From Pleurocapsa sp. MO_226.B13 (lineage in GTDB: Bacteria > Cyanobacteriota > Cyanobacteriia > Cyanobacteriales > Xenococcaceae), in contig JASJEI010000208.1 of NCBI GenBank assembly GCA_030064795.1, forward strand, positions 1 through 17,086: a stretch of 17,086 nucleotides of DNA. The letters run 5' to 3'. The notes under the pieces were generated by a model. It was not told where the DNA came from. It saw only the letters and a program-made list of their open reading frames with translations, and did no database searches. A program made the translations under genes and the position numbers. Numbering within the stretch: the first letter of the stretch is position 1; each line of letters starts with the position of its first letter. Positions 13,829 through 17,086 of this stretch are shown in pieces.

Positions 13829-15979
13829 ATGCAAGAATTTGACAAGTCAATATCTTTTGATGGTCGTGATATCAGACTTAAAGTAGGCTTGCTCGCACCA
13901 CAAGCAGGCGGTTCGGTATTAGTACAGTCAGGAGATACGGCTGTTTTAGTAACGGCTACTAGAGCTAAAGGGAGAGAGGGGGTTGATTTTTTACCTTTAA
14001 CTGTAGACTACGAAGAAAAGCAATACGCAGCAGGGCGCATTCCAGGCGGTTATTTCAGAAGAGAGGGAAGACCAGGAGAAAAGGCAATCTTAATCAGTAG
14101 ATTAATCGATCGCCCGATTCGTCCTTTGTTTCCTAATTGGTTACGGGACGATATTCAAATTGTGGCGACAACCCTATCTATGGATGAAGATGTCCCCCCA
14201 GATGTCTTAGCGGTGACTGGTGCTTCGGTGGCGGTTTTACTGGCAGAAATTCCTTTTTATGGCCCGATGGCTGCGGTCAGAGTCGGCTTGGTAGGAGATG
14301 ATTTTATTCTCAATCCTACCTATAAAGAGATTAAAAAAGGCGATCTCGATATTGTGGTGGCAGGTAGCCCTGACGGAGTGGTGATGGTGGAAGCAGGTGC
14401 AAATCAGCTACCAGAGCAAGATATGATTGAGGCGATCGATTTTGCCTATGAAGCGATTCAAGAATTGATTCAAGCTCAACGAGAATTAATCCAAGAATTA
14501 GGAATTGAAATTGTTAAACCAGAAGCACCAGAAGAAGATGAGACTGTTGCTAGTTTTATTGGCGATCGCGTAACAGAAGATATTAAAAAAATTCTCTCTC
14601 AATACGATCTAGATAAAAATGCTCGCGATGAAGCTCTCGATGAAATTAAAAAGACCAAGATCGAGGAGGTAATTGCCGAACTCCCCGAAGAAGATCCGAT
14701 CGCGGTTGCTACTGTCGAAGATCCCAAAGCCATTGACAAAGCTTTCAAAAAGCTCACCAAAAAACTGATGCGGAGTCAAATTCTCGAAGAAGGGATCAGG
14801 GTTGATGGTCGCAAGTTAGACATAGTTAGACCAATCAGTTCTAGAGTCGGTATTTTACCCAATCGAGTACACGGTAGCGGTCTATTTAAAAGGGGTTTAA
14901 CTCAAGTACTTTCGATCGCCACTTTGGGGACATCGGGGGATGCTCAAGATACTAGCGACGATCTCAACCCCCAAGATGAAAAACGCTATCTTCATCATTA
15001 CAATTTTCCTCCTTATTCCGTAGGCGAAACTCGACCGATGCGATCGCCTGGACGCAGAGAAATCGGTCACGGTGCTTTAGCTGAAAGAGCCTTAATTCCT
15101 GTTCTACCCAGTGCAGAGAGCTTTCCTTACGTAGTGCGTGTAGTTTCAGAAGTACTATCTTCCAATGGTTCGACCTCTATGGGTTCGGTGTGTGGTTCGA
15201 CCTTATCCCTAATGGATGCAGGAGTTCCCATAACCAAACCTGTAAGTGGTGCAGCCATGGGTTTAATTAAAGAAGGCGATGAAGTCCGAATCTTAACTGA
15301 TATTCAAGGTATTGAAGATTTCTTAGGCGATATGGACTTTAAAGTTGCTGGGACAGATACAGGCATTACCGCCTTACAGATGGACATGAAAATTACTGGT
15401 CTTTCTGTAGATGTAATTGCCAAAGCGATCCAACAAGCTCTACCCGCTAGGATACACATCCTCAAAGAAATGCTCAAGGCAATTTCCGAACCCCGCGAAC
15501 AGCTATCGCCTTATGCGCCCAGACTATTAACCATGAAGATCGATCCGGAATTAATTGGCATGGTTATCGGGCCTTCTGGTAAAACCATTAAGGCTATTAC
15601 CGAGCAAACAGGAGCAAAAATTGACATTGAAGACGACGGCAAAGTCATCATTGCTGCGGTAGAAGCAGCCAAAGCAGAGATGGCTCGTAAAATGGTCTAC
15701 AATATCACCCGCAAACTCAATGAAGGGGATGTCTATCTGGGTAAGGTAACTAGAATTATCGATATCGGAGCATTTGTAGAAATCTTACCAGGCAAAGAAG
15801 GCATGATCCATATTTCCCAGTTAGCCGAAGGCAGAGTAGGGAAAGTCGATGATGAGGTAGCAGTAGGAGACGAAATTGTAGTCAAAATTCGAGGCTTCGA
15901 TCAAAAAAATCGCCTCAATCTAACTAGACTGGGCATTCATCCTGATGAAGCAGCCGAAGCTAGAGCGTCAGCGATGTAA
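13829..15979 (+). CDS. pnp: Polyribonucleotide nucleotidyltransferase (PNPase)
   Basis: 716 residues, full length. PNPase degrades RNA 3' to 5' using phosphate. In cyanobacteria, which lack the usual poly(A) polymerase, it is also thought to add heteropolymeric tails. Domains: first RNase PH core about 10-145 ([21 protein letters not shown]), helical linker about 235-310, second RNase PH core about 320-545 (catalytic, with [15 protein letters not shown] and [21 protein letters not shown]), KH domain about 555-615 ([28 protein letters not shown]), and S1 domain about 625-695 ([29 protein letters not shown]). ATG 13829 has AAGGA 11 bases upstream. Transcribed alone as far as can be seen. Confidence 0.98.
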   Translation: MQEFDKSISFDGRDIRLKVGLLAPQAGGSVLVQSGDTAVLVTATRAKGREGVDFLPLTVDYEEKQYAAGRIPGGYFRREGRPGEKAILISRLIDRPIRPLFPNWLRDDIQIVATTLSMDEDVPPDVLAVTGASVAVLLAEIPFYGPMAAVRVGLVGDDFILNPTYKEIKKGDLDIVVAGSPDGVVMVEAGANQLPEQDMIEAIDFAYEAIQELIQAQRELIQELGIEIVKPEAPEEDETVASFIGDRVTEDIKKILSQYDLDKNARDEALDEIKKTKIEEVIAELPEEDPIAVATVEDPKAIDKAFKKLTKKLMRSQILEEGIRVDGRKLDIVRPISSRVGILPNRVHGSGLFKRGLTQVLSIATLGTSGDAQDTSDDLNPQDEKRYLHHYNFPPYSVGETRPMRSPGRREIGHGALAERALIPVLPSAESFPYVVRVVSEVLSSNGSTSMGSVCGSTLSLMDAGVPITKPVSGAAMGLIKEGDEVRILTDIQGIEDFLGDMDFKVAGTDTGITALQMDMKITGLSVDVIAKAIQQALPARIHILKEMLKAISEPREQLSPYAPRLLTMKIDPELIGMVIGPSGKTIKAITEQTGAKIDIEDDGKVIIAAVEAAKAEMARKMVYNITRKLNEGDVYLGKVTRIIDIGAFVEILPGKEGMIHISQLAEGRVGKVDDEVAVGDEIVVKIRGFDQKNRLNLTRLGIHPDEAAEARASAM

Positions 15980-15991
15980 AAATGAAGAATG

Positions 15992-16026
15992 AAGGAACAA
16001 GGAGTACAAAATAATCCTCGTTCCTC
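15992..16026. repeat. Imperfect inverted repeat after pnp
   Basis: AAGGAACAAGGA (15992-16003) and TCCTCGTTCCTC (16015-16026) can form a 10-of-12 stem, better as RNA with G-U pairs. No T tract follows, so a terminator role is unsure. The motif TCCTCGTTCCT recurs near 16113 and, as CCTCGTTCCT, near 16750. A small GGGGA/TCCCC hairpin follows at 16055-16070. Confidence 0.45.
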
Positions 16027-16122
16027 TGATTCAAGCACTCCCTTGCCCCCATTCGGGGATAAACGTCCCCAGCCGATATTATGCCCTTGTGGTACGCGGG
16101 GTCTCGAATCTCCTCGTTCCTT

Positions 16123-16551
16123 CTAACTCAAAGGTATTGCTTTGACTTTCTTAGTTGCCAAGACTCTAATTTTAACTACTAATTCATTCTGCATCGATTC
16201 AGTGCTACCACCGAAAGCAGTTTGGGGTTTTGCCATTACGTCTACAGCACCAGCTTTCATTACCTCATAGATATTGTCGATGTCAGACTTTTGGACGGCG
16301 TTGCTGAGGACTAAAATTGGTGTAGGATATTTAGCCATTACCTGTTTAGTAAATTCCAAACCATTCATTTGAGGCATTTGCAGATCGGTACAAATCACAT
16401 CGGGATTAAGCTGAGGGACTAAATCCAATCCCTCTCTCCCATTGCTAGCTTTGCCAATTACCTCGATATGAGGAGATTGATTGAGCATTTTTTCGTAAAT
16501 GTTGATTGCAACATCGGAATCTTCCACTAATAAAACTCTAATTTTTGCCAT
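16123..16551 (-). CDS. Single-domain response regulator, CheB-like receiver
   Basis: 142 residues, a complete receiver domain with no output domain. Acidic pocket Glu 10-Asp 11, phosphorylated Asp 56 (ICTDLQMPQMNG), Ser 83 (ILVLSNAV) and Lys 108 (VMAKP) are all present. The closest resemblance is the N-terminal domain of CheB methylesterases (IRVLLVEDSDVAINIYEKMLNQSPHIEVIGKASNGREGLD, then a PTPILVLSN strand and GAVDVMAKP). The catalytic methylesterase half is absent, and the stop is followed by repeat-rich non-coding DNA. It either acts as a diffusible phospho-signal carrier or is a shortened chemotaxis regulator. Start ATG 16551 has no clear ribosome binding site. No histidine kinase is nearby, so the partner is unknown. 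Confidence 0.92.
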   Translation of the reverse strand: MAKIRVLLVEDSDVAINIYEKMLNQSPHIEVIGKASNGREGLDLVPQLNPDVICTDLQMPQMNGLEFTKQVMAKYPTPILVLSNAVQKSDIDNIYEVMKAGAVDVMAKPQTAFGGSTESMQNELVVKIRVLATKKVKAIPLS

Positions 16552-16778
16552 GATTTTTAAGTACGGTTAATTCTGTTGAGTTGTTTGATTTGAACTTTAG
16601 AATTAATTCCCAGAATTTACCTGGAAAATCTGATTATTTATCTCTAATTTTTATAGTTCCCTGACTTGATTCAGAGATTGCCATGAGGCAAAAATCGATC
16701 GCAAAATGTGACAATGAAACTTGGCCTCCTTTCTTCCTCGTTCCTCATTCCTCGTTCCTTATCTCCTTCTGTCACACA
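16552..16778. other. Spacer upstream of the response regulator
   Basis: No gene recognised. A 71-codon plus-strand reading frame starts at 16683, but its first half is pyrimidine-rich repeated DNA (CCTCGTTCCT type, about 16727-16768) and looks non-coding. Confidence 0.4.
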
Positions 16779-16924
16779 CCCTCAGAATCGCGCAGAGGGC
16801 TTGCTAAAACCGAAAGCCAATCGGTAGAGGCAATTAAACGAGTGTCTAGGCAAGTGGCTCAAGCCACAACTGAATTAACTGGAGGGGCTGTCGCCTGAAT
16901 TTATTTCAGGCGTTTATAAGCCCC
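16779..16924 (+). other. Chain of four hairpins; possible structured RNA or relic of an IS right end
   Basis: Consecutive perfect stems: CCCTC/GAGGG (16779-16799), ACCGA/TCGGT (16809-16825), GTGGCT/AGCCAC (16854-16867), and GGGGCT/AGCCCC (16884-16924) enclosing CGCCTGAA/TTCAGGCG (16892-16912). A reading frame through them ends at 16898 inside the last hairpin (RGLAKTESQSVEAIKRVSRQVAQATTELTGGAVA). A structured RNA overlapping the end of a reading frame is what is known for tnpB and its guide RNA in IS200/IS605 elements. I cannot see TnpB catalytic or zinc motifs, so this remains a guess. Confidence 0.35.
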
Positions 16925-16967
16925 GTGACATGGCAGTCCAAAACACGATAGGGCTACAAAAAAGTTA

Positions 16968-17086
16968 GTCAAAGTTGGTCAGCCTTATTCAAATGGATAA
17001 GTTTTAGCCAGAGGTTATTGCCCGCCGACCGCCCCAATTGTGAGGGGTAAGCGTGTCAAAGTCCCCAAATTCGTAGGGGCGGTCGG
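16968..17086. mobile_element. Left part of the 140 bp MITE-like element, copy 2 (cut by window edge)
   Basis: It begins with the 19 bp inverted end GTCAAAGTTGGTCAGCCTT (16968-16986), then repeats window bases 1-101 with a single mismatch. The rest, including the right inverted end, is beyond the window. Same orientation as copy 1. Confidence 0.75.

Noticed and set aside
16683..16898. 71-residue protein upstream of the terminal element
   Set aside because: The first half is repeated pyrimidine-rich spacer sequence and no family is recognisable. Only the last 35 or so codons might be a relic.
1..17086. CRISPR array, tRNA, rRNA or intact transposase
   Set aside because: No regularly spaced direct repeats, tRNA cloverleaf, rRNA sequence or transposase motifs were seen in either strand. 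Fainter signals could have been missed by eye.
1..17086. Window as a circular plasmid because its ends match
   Set aside because: The terminal match has a mismatch and is explained by a dispersed element; pth, pnp and ftsH are chromosomal genes.

Overview
The window comes from a cyanobacterial chromosome. The palindrome GCGATCGC (HIP1) is scattered through genes and spacers. The gene set is typically cyanobacterial: a ferredoxin-type nitrate reductase NarB with its helper NarM and an NrtP permease, a DUF2811-type small protein, a large FtsH, and an iron-sulfur photolyase. Short palindromic intergenic repeats suggest a unicellular or baeocystous (Pleurocapsa/Chroococcales-like) lineage, but the genus is inference. 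The two window ends carry the same roughly 100 bp sequence in the same orientation. This is part of a 140 bp element with 19 bp terminal inverted repeats, so the window may be a whole assembly contig broken at a dispersed repeat.

Layout. 1-123: end of the MITE-like element, fused to a cryptochrome/photolyase gene fragment (to about 411). 642-2534 (-): ftsH with its own terminator. 2639-2823: palindrome-bounded repeat. 2916-3527 (+): YvbH-like bacterial PH-domain protein. 3553-4404 (-): SAM methyltransferase. 4428-4690 (+): a promoter and an orphan terminator with no ORF between them, a candidate small RNA. 4726-5611 (-): pth preceded by a DUF2811 gene. 5612-6201: a 590 bp AT-rich spacer with three regularly spaced DnaA-box-like sequences and a 21-codon ORF with a very good ribosome binding site. 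6202-7704 (-): FeS-type (6-4) photolyase.

7705-13602 is a nitrate assimilation island: an NtcA-type promoter, nrtP (uptake), a strong terminator, narB (nitrate to nitrite), a convergent gene of unknown function, then narM (needed for active NarB). Nitrite reductase (nirA) and molybdenum cofactor genes are not in the window.

13829-15979 (+): pnp (PNPase). 16123-16551 (-): stand-alone CheB-like receiver. 16552-16967: no convincing gene, but a chain of four hairpins just before the second copy of the terminal element.

No rRNA, tRNA, CRISPR array or intact transposase gene is visible. The best candidates for something undescribed are the orphan transcript at 4463-4690, the DnaA-box spacer at 5939-6121, and the hairpin array at 16779-16924. 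All three are inference from sequence alone.
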